The position numbers and the translations under genes are program-made. 64,000 bases of DNA from Sympetrum striolatum (taxonomy: Eukaryota > Arthropoda > Insecta > Odonata > Libellulidae): positions 39,130,943 through 39,194,942 of the forward strand of contig OX388347.1 of the NCBI GenBank assembly GCA_947579665.1, written 5' to 3'. How positions within the stretch are numbered: position 1 is the first letter of the stretch; every line of letters starts with the position of its first letter. This document shows positions 12,881-24,100 of this stretch, piece by piece. The notes below the pieces were generated by a model. The model searched no databases, had not been told where the DNA came from, and worked only from the letters and a program-made list of their open reading frames with translations.

Positions 12881-15782
12881 AGTGACATTTTCACTATGGA
12901 ATTTTTACTGTGACATACATGGATATGACTGTGAAGTGTGCTTATCTCATAAAAAACATACAGGTGGGTGCATTTATATTAGAAATTATATTAATTATGA
13001 TAAAGTAGAAAATAGAATTATAAATTTAAGTGTATGGATTTTGGGTACTAAGCTAAAAACATTGAAAGGAATTTATTATGTTTATACTTTATATTGATCA
13101 CCAGGATCATCAGTTAATGATTTTATTAATTTCTTAGATGAATGGATAGTTGAAAAACTAGAGTGGTAAATGTATCCTGATTGGTGATTTTAATATTGAC
13201 ATGAAGAACATTTCTACCTATTCTATTAAATTGATAAATGTGATTCAAAGCTTTGGTTTAAAGCAATTTGTCAAATACTTAATTAGAGGTACAAGAACGA
13301 GTAAAACAATGATTGACTTAACAATTTCAAACCAAAAAATGTTATTCGTAAATAAACCTGCCATAACAAAAATTAGTGACCATGAATTACTAACTATTGA
13401 GTGTGATTTTTTAAAAATATTAATGAATACATACCACATTCAGTAGAAGTTTCAAGAGAAATTAAGTTATGGAATAAATGTAATATGGAGGAACTGAAAG
13501 GCTACCTAAAGACATGTAATTGGGAAAAGGTTAATCTGAATGAAATATCAAATCAATTTGTGGGAAACCTATTGAATGCAGTCGATAAATTTGTTCCAGT
13601 ATAAATAATTCATCAGAAAAATGGTAAAGATCTGCCTTGGTTTACTGATGAAGTGAAAAAAGTTTGCAAACTTAGAAATCTTGCATACCAAAGGGCAAAA
13701 CTCACTAACAATACAGAAGATTGAAACAGTTATAAATCATTAAGGAATAAATGTGGGGTTATAATAGACAGTGAAAAGAAAAGATACATTGAAATTGAAA
13801 ATTCAAAATATGAGCCAAAACAAATGTGGAAAACTATTAAATTCTTAGATAGTTGTAAAATCGCAAAAGGGGAATCTCTGAAAGTAAATATAGTTGGTTA
13901 TGAATCTTAAGCTGAAAATGATTGCCTGAATAATTTCTTTGTAAATAGTGTTGTAGATATTGTAAACTCTATACGCAAGGTATCTCAAGCTGAAAAGCTT
14001 ACTGTAAAGGATATTACATTTCAAAATCACAGTGTTGTTTTTTGAGTTCAAAGAGATAGATTTATTTAAATTACACAAAGTTGTATGTTCCCTAAATAAC
14101 AAGAAAAGTGCACCTGATTGCATTACAGCAAATTTAATATCAGATACATTTGATGAATGAGGGGCCTAGTTGCTGAAGATTGTAAATATGTCAATCAGAC
14201 AAGGTACTTTTCCCGAGTCCTGGAAGACATCTCTAGTTACACCTATTCCAAAGAAAAAAAATCCTCTTGATTCCCAAGATCTGAGACCAGTAAATTGTTT
14301 ACCAGTATATGATGATTTTTAGAAATAATACTCCATGAACAAATGATTGAATATGTGGAGAAAAATAAAATATTATGCACAAATCAATCTGCCTTCAGGA
14401 AGACTTTTTCATGTGAAACTGCCATCCAACTTGTTTTATCTAAATAGCGAAAAATGGCAGAGGATGGAAAGACTACAGTTTTAATTATGTTAGATTTTAA
14501 AAGGGCTTTTGAAACTATTGATAGGGACCTACTGGTAGAAAAATTAACAAAATATGGTTTTGGAAATGCAGCTGTGGAACTAATAAAAAGCTATCTGAGC
14601 AATAGAAAACAAAAAACAGGGTATAACAACTTAACTTCAGGTGAAATTTTCAACAATTTGGGTATTCCTCAAGGGGCAATTATGGGGCCATGACTATTTA
14701 TCTTTTTCATTAATGATCTTTCATTACAATTAAATTATGTATTTTATATTATATATTTATAATTTTTTTGCCGATGACACATTAATAGGGGAGGGGGACA
14801 TCTGAGGGGACCTATGAAAAAGTATGTAATAAAATCAATTCTGCCCTTGCCAACTTGAGCACCTGGCTTAAGCTAAACTAACTCAAGCTGAATGTGAGCA
14901 AGACCAAATGCATATTAATTATACCATCAACCATAAGAAAGAAAGCAATTCTAGATGACCAAAATAGACCCTTGATCCTTCTTGATAGTAGTGGGCTAGA
15001 TTTTGTGAATGAAATAAAATATCTAGAAGTATTTATAGACTCCCATTCGAATTTCAAGAGTTATGTAGACTATATTGTAAAAAAATAGGCAAACAAATTG
15101 GGTATTTATTAGGAATAAGTAGATACTTAAGCCCATGCTCAAAGAGTCTCATATACAAAACAATTATTTCTCCTCACTTCGATTATTGTTCTTAGTTCTG
15201 TATGGAATCTGTAAAAACTACATGAAAATTTTACAGAAGCTACAAAATAGGGCAATGAGAGTCATTCTAGAATGTGGAAAATACACTCCAATTCAAACAA
15301 TGCTTAGCGCCCTTCAGTGGAGGAAAATTGAAGAAAGAATTTCTTTACATGTACTATAGTTAGTGTATAAAATGTTACATACATGTTACATCTAAACAGA
15401 TAACATGTAATAGTGACTATCATAAATATGCAACTAGACAGCAATCAAATTTAAAAATTCATAAGTTTAAAACTAATTTCTTAAAGAAATCATTAATAAT
15501 TGATGGGTTTAATCTTTTTAATAGTCTTCCTGAATGGATCAGAAAATTAGAAAATGAAAAAGCATTTAGAATGGTATGTGCAAACATGGTATAAAATATA
15601 TAAATGTTTTTAATGCAGGTTCAAATACTTTGTTAAAATATTTGCTAATGAATGTTTATTATCATATTATGTACATTATGTATTATTTATATTATTGTAT
15701 GTATGTATTACCTATTATATTATTGTATGTATGTATTATCTTTTATATTATTGTATGCATATTATGAACATATACTTACTTA
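12881..15782 (+). pseudogene. CR1-like LINE, second ORF (endonuclease and reverse transcriptase), degenerate
   Basis: The order of remnants fits a non-LTR retrotransposon. An EEP endonuclease half (12930-13440) carries GGCIYIRNYINYD, a GDFNID-like stretch near 13190, GTRTSKTMIDLTISN and ISDHELLTIEC. A linker follows (13450-13900). The reverse transcriptase (14100-14790) has FPESWKTSLVTPIPKKKNP, NQSAFRKTFSCETAIQ, IMLDFKRAFETIDR, GIPQGAIMGP and the catalytic-box sequence FADDT. A C-terminal part with FNLFNSLPEWI (about 15510-15540) comes next. The 3' end finishes in a short ACTT-type tail (about 15767-15785), as expected for target-primed insertion. Many in-frame stops (for example in the endonuclease and right after MGP at 14693) show it is dead. 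CR1/L2-type is inferred from the motif style. Confidence 0.85.
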
Positions 15783-15799
15783 CTTACTGACAATTTTTC

Positions 15800-15917
15800 C
15801 GTGGCATTTTCACCTGTGGCATTTTTACCGTGGCATTTTTACCGTGGCATTTTTGCCCGTGGCATTTTTACCCGTGGCATTTTTACCGTGGCATTTTTAC
15901 CTGTGACATTTTTACCT
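15800..15917 (+). repeat. Array of 14-bp unit GTGGCATTTTTACC
   Basis: About eight near-identical 14-bp units start right after the ACTT tail of the LINE. It is the inverted counterpart of the array at 10335-10454. Confidence 0.92.
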
Positions 15918-16052
15918 GGATTCAAATCATGATATCAGAAATAACAAATTTTCGTACAGATGTATTTTTAGCCTTTTCAAAAATAAGCTGCATGCCTTTT
16001 TAGACAGAGTCCCATAAGTATGTTAAGCTCATATGCTAGCCATCCATGGAAC

Positions 16053-16555
16053 CAGTGGCGGATCCAGGGGGGGGGGGGAAAGGGGGAAATTTCCCCCCCC
16101 AAATCCAAGAGAATATATTTTCCGAGGCCAATAATTTAATACTTATAAACCGAGCGTCGTCTATAGATGACGTGTGACGGTTGTCGGAGTAATGTTGTCG
16201 CATGCTCTTGGCCCTTTACACGAGGCCATTCTGTGCGGCTTCCGAGTCGCGCCACTCATAGCTGAACATTATTTCAAATGGAGGAGTTCACACAAGTAGC
16301 GGGCACAAAATCAGACGCGCCACTGGACGCGGCCGCCATTCAGTCGCATGCGGTGGCGACGCAGACCGTGAGACAACATTGTAACGCCTTGTTATACGGA
16401 AGAAACTGACAATGTTTGAAATCGGCGACTGCTTTGCACTCGAAGTTCTACTTTGTCTTTCTCTCTCGAACGACTGAAGCTAAAGTTCCCCCCCCACTCG
16501 CTATGGCCCTTCCTGGAAGTTCCCCCCCTAAATTTTACGCCTGGATCCGCCCCTG
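16053..16555. mobile_element. Non-autonomous hAT transposon (MITE), 503 bp, with 8-bp target duplication
   Basis: The element begins CAGTGGCGGATCCAGG and ends CCTGGATCCGCCCCTG, giving near-perfect terminal inverted repeats of the hAT type. It is flanked by a perfect 8-bp direct repeat, CATGGAAC, at 16045-16052 and 16556-16563. That is the length of duplication hAT transposases make. Inside are a run of G and then runs of C near the left end (16068-16100), and further C runs near the right end (16485-16530), so the ends can fold on each other. The interior is CpG-rich compared with its surroundings and carries no transposase. The intact target duplication suggests a fairly young insertion. Confidence 0.93.
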
Positions 16556-16563
16556 CATGGAAC

Positions 16564-17137
16564 CCTCATGACTGTAACATGATTAAAAAGAATGCACTAC
16601 CATAAAAATGTATATCTAATTAATCTCTTAGCACCGTTTTTGTCAAAGGCATAATTTCTTTACAAAAGAATTCATGCCGTCTCAAACTAGCTCAATGTTC
16701 AAGGTTTCCCATTGTTAATTCATTTACGTACAATTGTTTGGACAATTAAAAAAAAAAAAGATAAAAGGCTCCCTAAGATAGGATTTATCTAAGGTTCTTC
16801 TTATTACACCAGTTCAAAATATAATTCCACAAAAATTCAAACATTTCAGTTTTTTAATTAATTTACTATGTTAATAGAAACTAACCTCTATTACAATGTT
16901 GTTTTCAGAGAGATATTCCTGATCATGGACATCTTCCTCTTAGGAATAATTGATTCCTCATTTTTTTATTGATATTCCAATAATGAATTTTCTTTGCCAC
17001 ACCATATTTTCAGGACAAGCAGCAGACTCATAGATAAGGGCCAAACAAAATGTATTCTTTGAGCTCAGTTCCCATTAACATAAGTAAAAATGGCAAAATT
17101 CAATAGAAGTCATGTTTCCCCTCTTTAAAAGCAGAGC
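16564..17137. other. Spacer
   Basis: AT-rich. A short open minus-strand stretch at about 16885-16960 (ending KMSMIRNISLKTTL) could be a downstream exon of the 17138-17497 candidate. Its acceptor is weak and I do not claim it. Confidence 0.3.
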
Positions 17138-17497
17138 TTACCTCCTTTGGATTGTAGAGGCATCATCCAGAAGAATTTGGAAGTAGCACCAAAGGAAAAG
17201 TGGTGCAAAGCTGCTTTGATTCAAATCGTTCAAAGGGGAAATTTGGAGTGATCCAAAAGTTTTAATTATGGTTCCTCCAGCTTTTGACTCTCTCTTCCTC
17301 ATAATCTTTTCTAACCTTCTATAGTAATATCTTCTCACATGGTTCATCCTTGGATCTCTTCTCATGAGTGGATTAGAACCCTGTATGGATTCCCTAGTAT
17401 ATCTCTGTTGCTGTGGCCTAAGAGTGCAATGTACATTTTGCACTTGAAGGCTCTGCCAACTACAGTCATATTGGAAAGAAAAGGAGACATTTGCCAA
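17138..17497 (-). CDS. Candidate protein-coding exon of an unknown minus-strand gene
   Basis: On the minus strand a 119-codon open frame contains NHVRRYYYRRLEKIMRKR, then a stretch with FAPLFLWCYFQILLDDAST. It runs straight into AGGAG|GTAAGC at about 17142, a strong splice donor. A plausible acceptor (pyrimidine stretch, then TTGGCAG) lies near 17455, so the coding part may be about 17142-17455. I do not recognise the protein. The basic segment and the hydrophobic FAPLFLWCYF stretch are all that can be described. Neighbouring exons were not found. It could belong to a gene lying left of the NFATC2IP-like gene, or be a chance frame or a repeat-derived exon. Confidence 0.35.
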   Translation of the reverse strand: MANVSFSFQYDCSWQSLQVQNVHCTLRPQQQRYTRESIQGSNPLMRRDPRMNHVRRYYYRRLEKIMRKRESKAGGTIIKTFGSLQISPLNDLNQSSFAPLFLWCYFQILLDDASTIQRR

Positions 17498-17639
17498 TCC
17501 ATAAAGGCTAAGTTTATTAGAGAAATATGAACTATATATAAATTAAATATATTTTGGATTGAGAATATACCCCACTGATCTCCAATTACTACAACAAAAG
17601 TAGGGGAAAAAATTAAATCAGATGCTAACTGCACAAGCT

Positions 17640-19260
17640 AGAAAGGTTTTGTAAAGGTTTAATATACCTAAATGTAATATATCACACAGACTAGATGTGT
17701 AACATTAAGAATTTATGATTATAAGCATCATATTGCACCATAGCATTTAAGTTTTTACTGGTAAATGGCACATACCATTTTGTTTGAGGTTTACGGTTGT
17801 CAAGGATTCCAGCGATAAAGTTTTAGGACTAAAGTAATGAATAAGAGTTAACTAAATATTTTTTATTATCAATCATTCTACATGAGACTATTGTGAAGCT
17901 AGATATTATTTGGCAAATCTGCAAGCAGGCTAGAAAACTTGAAAATTGCCTAAAGGAGTCCCCTGATAGCATTCATTTTTGTCTATCACAGAGGAATTAT
18001 TTACAGGAAATTTGCTACTTATACATTAACTATGAATGAGTAAAGAGTTGGCCTTCATAATTTCTAATGCACTCCAAGACAGCTTGAGCTAAAAAATGTT
18101 AAGCTTCACAAGAGTAATAAGTAAATTTGGTAACAAAAATATATTCAGTGTTTCGACTTTATTTAATAGCTAAATCTTAGAATTATTTCAATACCCTATG
18201 GCTTGCAAATGAAATCTGTCCCTGAACTTGAAATATAACTTCCAAATTGATATAAGAAACGACTACATTAAATGAAAATGCAAAATTAGAGACAAAAAAG
18301 AATTAGTAATTTGGCACAATAGGCACTAATTTAGGGCCTCACCCACATGGCATCAATGAGACAGTACTAAACAATCCACAATGATAGATTTTTTTATAAT
18401 TTTGTAGTCATGGGCATGTTTATGGGTTATATATTTTAACTTCAAGAAAGAACTTTTTTCATGTCTATGAAATATATTACATACTCTAACAGTCACTATT
18501 TAATGAAATAAGAGAAGGAACACTTAGTTATGATTGATTGTGATGATCAATTAAAGTCTCTATTTAATCTTGTATTTACTATAATCAATGGACACTTATT
18601 TTATATCAAAAGGTTGTAGATCAGTTCTGCAGGGAAGTAAATTAATTATCTACTGCATTGTATAATGCACTTACTCTTTATTTTATTTCTATGCATTATA
18701 TTAAAAATAGGCATATTTTACTCTGAAGATACTTAATTTGGGCCTAAATCTGATAACTGCATCTAGGTCCTTGGATAGGCTAAATCCATCCCTGATTATA
18801 AGATTGTCATTTTAGACTAATAGATTTTCCAAACTAAATGAGATTATAAGAGTAAAATGTTATTAAAAGATTAAATAAATAATCAGAAATTAGAATAGAA
18901 GAGTCAGTCAATAATGAATATCCATACAAGTGATCTAAGTCTTTTCCTTGCAAAAATGACAATCTTGTATTCTATAGATTTTGCAGGATTTCTGTAGGAG
19001 TGATGATAAATTATCCACAGATGGTAAGAGGAATAAAAACAGAATATGATATGTCCATAGAGTAAAAAAATATGTTTCAAATAGTTAAAGGGAAAAATTT
19101 TTTACAAAAATATTCCAGGATTTTATTATAACTTTATAACAATCATTGATACTTAAAAGATGAATACATATTCAACACATTTTCAAAGGAAAAATTAATA
19201 TTTTTCACATAAATCAATCAATGAATAATTATCCTGTTTTCTAGAAGTGCTTTGATATCT
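17640..19260. other. AT-rich intergenic stretch
   Basis: No gene, RNA or repeat that I can support is seen here. Confidence 0.5.
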
Positions 19261-19262
19261 TA

Positions 19263-19362
19263 GATCATTTTGCACATGGATTCTGCCCAGGAATTGAACC
19301 CAGGACCACTTTCACCAAAGTGGAACATGCTGTTCACTCAGTTATCTAGGACTCCCTAATTA
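19263..19362 (-). repeat. tRNA-like SINE fragment
   Basis: Read on the minus strand there is a D-arm-like stretch (ATAACTGAGTGAACAGCA) followed about 40 bp later by CTGGGTTCAATTCCTGGG. The latter folds as a T-arm and matches the Pol III B box GGTTCRANNCC. The cloverleaf is degraded and flanked by nothing tRNA-like, so a SINE head or tRNA pseudogene is more likely than a working tRNA. Confidence 0.5.
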
Positions 19363-19369
19363 CTACTAT

Positions 19370-20200
19370 GAACAACTTGCATGATCAAGCAAATGAAGGA
19401 ATGAAAATCAGAAAGAATAATTTACAGTTTTGATACATCTGAATATGTATCAGATAATAAGGAATAATAAATATTTTACAGGGAGAAAAGATTTAGACTA
19501 AGTCCACCGACAAAAAGAAAGAGAGCAACAATTCAGTACATTTACACAAAAGGGTAAAACCTTTAACTTTTAAGGTAAGGCACAGTAACCAGGAAATTTC
19601 ATTTTCAAACAACTTTCTATCGTAAACTACCCTTTCTATGAATATGCATAACGATTCTGTAAGACTTAAGACTTGGATGTCGATCTAGTAAGAGTACTCC
19701 GACTGCAACCTAGAAATCAATCCTTATGACGAGATAACTAGACTTGCACCTTATCTCCGGCATTATACAAGTAAACTGAATGATTTATTGTAGAACAACA
19801 TAATATATAATATGAATAAGGGGTGATTTGATTTTTGCAGGGCAATCTGCAATGGAAAATTTCAAGGACAGCTCAAATTGAAAAATGATGACATAATTTA
19901 CTAGCTAGAAGATAAATCAAGTCAATAGCCACCAAATTCCCCATCAATTTAAACTAATGTTATTCATTCCAAAAATTGAAAATTCCATCTAAAATAAATA
20001 CAATGTTGCCTTTTAGCAGTTTGACTGAATCATCTTACAAGGCATCCAAAAGGAATACTTGTATTCTGTTGGACTATGAGTTTCAGTAAATGGAAACTTC
20101 TTAATTATGTTGGTTTTCTCCATTTGTTAAGAGTTCAAGTTTTGGCAGAATTATATTTGTACCCTATGTAAATGCAAGGCATTAAATATCTTTATGCCAG
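19370..20200. other. AT-rich intergenic stretch
   Basis: Nothing recognised. Confidence 0.45.
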
Positions 20201-20210
20201 AATGGCAGTA

Positions 20211-20294
20211 CAGTGGAACTTGGATAAATCTCACTCTTGATAATTCAAATTTATTATTTTGTCCCTTCTAGTTTGAATCATTACTGTTCCACTG
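20211..20294. mobile_element. Short pogo/Tigger-like MITE remnant
   Basis: CAGTGGAAC at the left end and GTTCCACTG at the right end form terminal inverted repeats 84 bp apart. A TA dinucleotide precedes the left end, as expected for Tc1/mariner-superfamily insertion, but the right side reads AA. The CAGTGGAAC termini resemble Tigger/pogo-derived MITEs. Confidence 0.55.
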
Positions 20295-20299
20295 AAATT

Positions 20300-21136
20300 A
20301 GAATGTGCTACCAAGTAGCAGTCTGAGCTGTTCTAATTGTCATGTACCTGCTCAGGGATGGAGAAGACTTATTGCAAGTTATCAGAGGAATTCATAGAAA
20401 TCCCTTCAAGTGTTGTGCTCTAAATTTGCTTCAAGATACTGGCTGAATCAATTTACTTTCTCCAAAGCACAATGAGGGAATTCTATTTGGGACACCAAAT
20501 ATTATTGCTTTCAATAAATATTAGGAAGAAAAAATCTGACATTCTTCACAATGGCTTCAATTTTAACAATGCTTCTTCAAATTAACCTTCAATAAGAATT
20601 TTATAAAATTTTATGGAAATATGTTAACGATAAAATCTATCAAATTAAATGATTATCCTGAAAATAGATCAACCAATGTCATCCATGCATATTGACTTAG
20701 AAATGGAAAATAGGTATGCACAAAGAGTATAGGGGTGCTTTCATTTGTATCTGACATACATCTTCATATTAAAATTTCCAAGTTTTTCTGGATGGATTTT
20801 ATGAAATTACCTAAGCTTGAAGTAGTAGAGGAAGTTGTTTGAAAGAGGAAAAAAAACAAAAATAAGAAATCTCAAGATACTATTTAAATCAGAAAACAAA
20901 ATAGGTTTACAACAAACTAACGAAAAAGATGCTGCAATGAATTCATTTACCATTATATGACCCAAAATGTGCAACATTCAAGATAAATTACAAAAATCTT
21001 AAAATTATAGCTGATGTAAATAAAACACCATTGCCTAAACATAACATAACAAAATAATTACAAAACTAAGAAGAAAAATCAGATATTTTTCTCCTTTGTA
21101 TATACTAAGTAATATTTCAACTGCAGAAAATAGAAT
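20300..21136. other. 3' flank of the NFATC2IP-like gene
   Basis: AT-rich, without a gene. The nearest AATAAA on the minus strand overlaps the stop codon (21137-21142), so the transcript may end at a further site here that I could not fix. Confidence 0.4.
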
Positions 21137-21142
21137 TTTATT
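21137..21142 (-). terminator. AATAAA overlapping the stop codon
   Basis: On the minus strand the last codons read AAA TAA AAT, so a canonical poly(A) hexamer overlaps the stop of the NFATC2IP-like gene. Whether it is used is unknown; cleavage 10-30 nt downstream would leave a very short 3' UTR. Confidence 0.3.
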
Positions 21143-24100
21143 TCCTACATCTTCTCCTTGGAAGTTTCCTTGAAGATGATGCAGGGGACTTGGCAGGTTT
21201 CACAGGAGACTTGGCAGATTTCACAGGAGACTTTGCAGTTTTCGCAGGAGGATTTGATAGTAATACGTCTAAAACATCGCCATCTTCTAAATCAAGATCT
21301 TGAGGAGTAGATTCCAAATTGATGGCTTCACCATCAAGCAAAAGCTTCACATTATCCACCTCAGTCTCTAGCTGCTCAGCCACTTTAACGATCAATACAC
21401 CCATTTTCTGCTCCTTCCTGATCAGGAGAGGGAAGGATCTTATCTGCTCCAGCTGTACCCGTAACTCAATCTCCTCTCCATCAGTTTCAGATGCGTCTCT
21501 GTAACGCTTTGCTAAGCCTGACTGCTTCACTGAATCCTTGGACAGAATCCCACCCTCTGAAAAACGAAACAGCTATAGAATATCTATAGTATGTTGATCA
21601 TCTACAGGATGGTCTTTCTTTGTGTGTGAGGTTTTACGGATGCAATCTAAACCAAAATGTCCCTATACTAGTTTCCCAAAAATTGCAACAGATTCAAGAA
21701 AAAATCATTACCTTAATACCATACCAGCTTCAGATTTTAGTAATTCGAATAATATCATAATCCCCCACTGTGCATGCTAAGTACTGCAAGATGACGGCAT
21801 TATTCAATGTTTGAGGTAAAACTAAAATCTTTGAATCTGTTTTAGCATATATAAAATGCATACACAGGAAGGAATAATAAATAAGATAAAGATGAATATT
21901 GAAACCAGAAACATAAAACTTCCTGGAAATGAAATTGAACGAGATTCCTTGCACGTAGTGTGTAAATAAAACAAATTGTTGATTTTTTTTGTTAATCCAC
22001 TGAAACCAATTGTAGATTGTAAAATTTGCAAAACAACACAAACTTTAGAGTCAATTAAAAAATGTAACGTGATTACAAAAAACAATTCATAATTACCAAG
22101 GAAAAATATAAGGACAAAAACATTCAACTGATAGACACAATGATATTTCAGATGAAATGTTAGACAACAGCTTCCATTGAAACTAATACACATTCTTCTT
22201 CTAAAGTTTTTGGGAGTAGGGAATTTTACATCCATCTTCAAAGATGACACTAAAGATTTGATTGGAGCCCTGATAATCACAGCTTTGTTGGTAGTATTAG
22301 TATTGTTAAAAATGCTTTGACAGATTCACCAAACCCAATGCCCACATGGCCAAGTGGGAGCCCCAAACACCAGGAGAAAGGCAATAAGTATCATGGTTGC
22401 TTTCCTCATGTCTGTCTGTAAAGGATTCAGCCAGATGGCCAATTGGCACCCCATCTCCTCTAATATTGATTAACAATGCTAGTACGGGGGTATGAGACTT
22501 ACTAGGCAGGATGAGGAGTGAGGTAGTTTGCCATAGCTTTCTCCAAGAACACTATGAGCAGAACATTTCCATGAAAGTGACTCAATGAGTAACACTTTTC
22601 TTGGGATTCTATAAGGAGAGACCTTGATCACTGCAGTTATTTACTCACACCTAGGTAGCTTTCATTTCATCACAGTCATAGCTGAGACAAAAGCAACGAT
22701 GCATTTCATTCAATCCTATACTAAAAGACCGATGAAAAATATACTGTTTAAATTAACACACACATGTTATTTTGTGAGGAATTTGTTTCTTAAACTCCCT
22801 TTATCCTCCAGTAATGAAAATTATGGTGAAGTACCAAACAAAGAACAAAAACAGACAGCTAGTCCCTAAACAAAAAATTACAGAAAGTTAAGAATCTGGG
22901 ATTTTGGGTGGTGGTTGGAAGGCACCACAACCATTATTATTTAAGTATTCACGATATAATTTGATATTAAATTTTGGACTTATTATTTATTCTTGCGAAT
23001 ATTTCTTGCGGAGATTCTTGCCACTGTTCTTCAGTTTCTGACAAACACAAGTGGTTCTTTACTTATGACTTGATTATCTTCAGTAACTGACCATAAGTTG
23101 ATTAGGCTCTCATGTAAGTCAGTCAAAAATAACCTCAATGAATTTTTTTACTCAAATATATAGTTCATTTGTCTATTTTGGTGTTATAAAAGAAATTTAT
23201 GATGTTATATCGACAATACTAATTCAACAATTAAAGTTTTGGGGATATTGGTTACTGAGTTAAGAGTGATCCTAAGTCAATAATCATTTTTACTGATAAA
23301 TGTCTTTATTTTGCAAATTGATATTAGAGCAGATAATAAAAAGTATTAATAATTTATTGGTATTTAAGTATTTATACATGTGTATTTACCTGAGACAGGC
23401 AAATCAAAATTTTGTAGTCAAATTATCTTACAAAACATCGCTGAATTAGTTGATATCTATTATATATAGATGCTTCTCCGGATTCATTCATGTATCTATT
23501 ATATATATAGATGCTTCTCCGGATTCACTCATATATATATAAATAAATAGGATACTAATTCACTGGCTAAACCACTAGGGTCATTGACTTGAAATTTTTA
23601 CCACATATTGGCCATAACGTGTAACTGCCAGAAAAATTGTGATTTTGAACTTAAGTGTCATGTGTTCGATTCCAGAGGGCTCCAAAGTCCCGTTTCTCCA
23701 GTTTAAATGCATTGCTTTGATTTTCGGGAAATTTAAAAAAATACTTCCCGGATAGTTAGAGAATCAAAACTCAAGGAGCCTATATATATGGTCAGGATCT
23801 ATCGAAAACATAAATGACTTTTACGGAATATATCCTTGGTTTGATGCTAGGAAAATACAAAAATCGGCCATTTAAAATAGATTGAGGTAGATTTTCAATA
23901 TTTTTTTTCATACACTTATCAAAATGATAGGAAGTTCTTGCTTATATGGAAGATGTATATTAAGCATAGGTTTAAGAATAAAATTATATAAGACCATGCT
24001 GTTCCTGGGTTCAATGACAGAAAGCATTAACATTTCTCACATAAGGAGTATATGCTAAAAGTAGGACATCCTTTGAGGCAGTTGCAGCTAATATTTCTGC

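Larger units (their letters stand above)
10328..15923. mobile_element. Candidate 5.6-kb element bounded by inverted arrays of a 14-bp unit
   Basis: The left end holds five to six copies of GGTAAAAATGYCAC (10335-10454). The right end holds about eight copies of its reverse complement, GTGGCATTTTTACC (15800-15917). The 8-mer AAATCATG lies just outside both ends (10320-10327 and 15924-15931) and could be a target-site duplication. Inside are a 91-bp tandem repeat, a hAT-like terminus and a CR1-like LINE pseudogene. A short partial copy of the same unit, in the right-hand orientation, sits at 12890-12915 just upstream of the LINE. This looks like a fold-back-type element with subterminal arrays, or a satellite that was split and inverted. 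No transposase was seen inside. The interpretation is inference; the arrays are seen directly. Confidence 0.45.

Noticed and set aside
21822..22280. 152-codon minus-strand open frame with hydrophobic stretches.
   Set aside because: It is inside the last intron of the NFATC2IP-like gene, AT-rich, without a domain, and overlaps a competing frame on the same strand.
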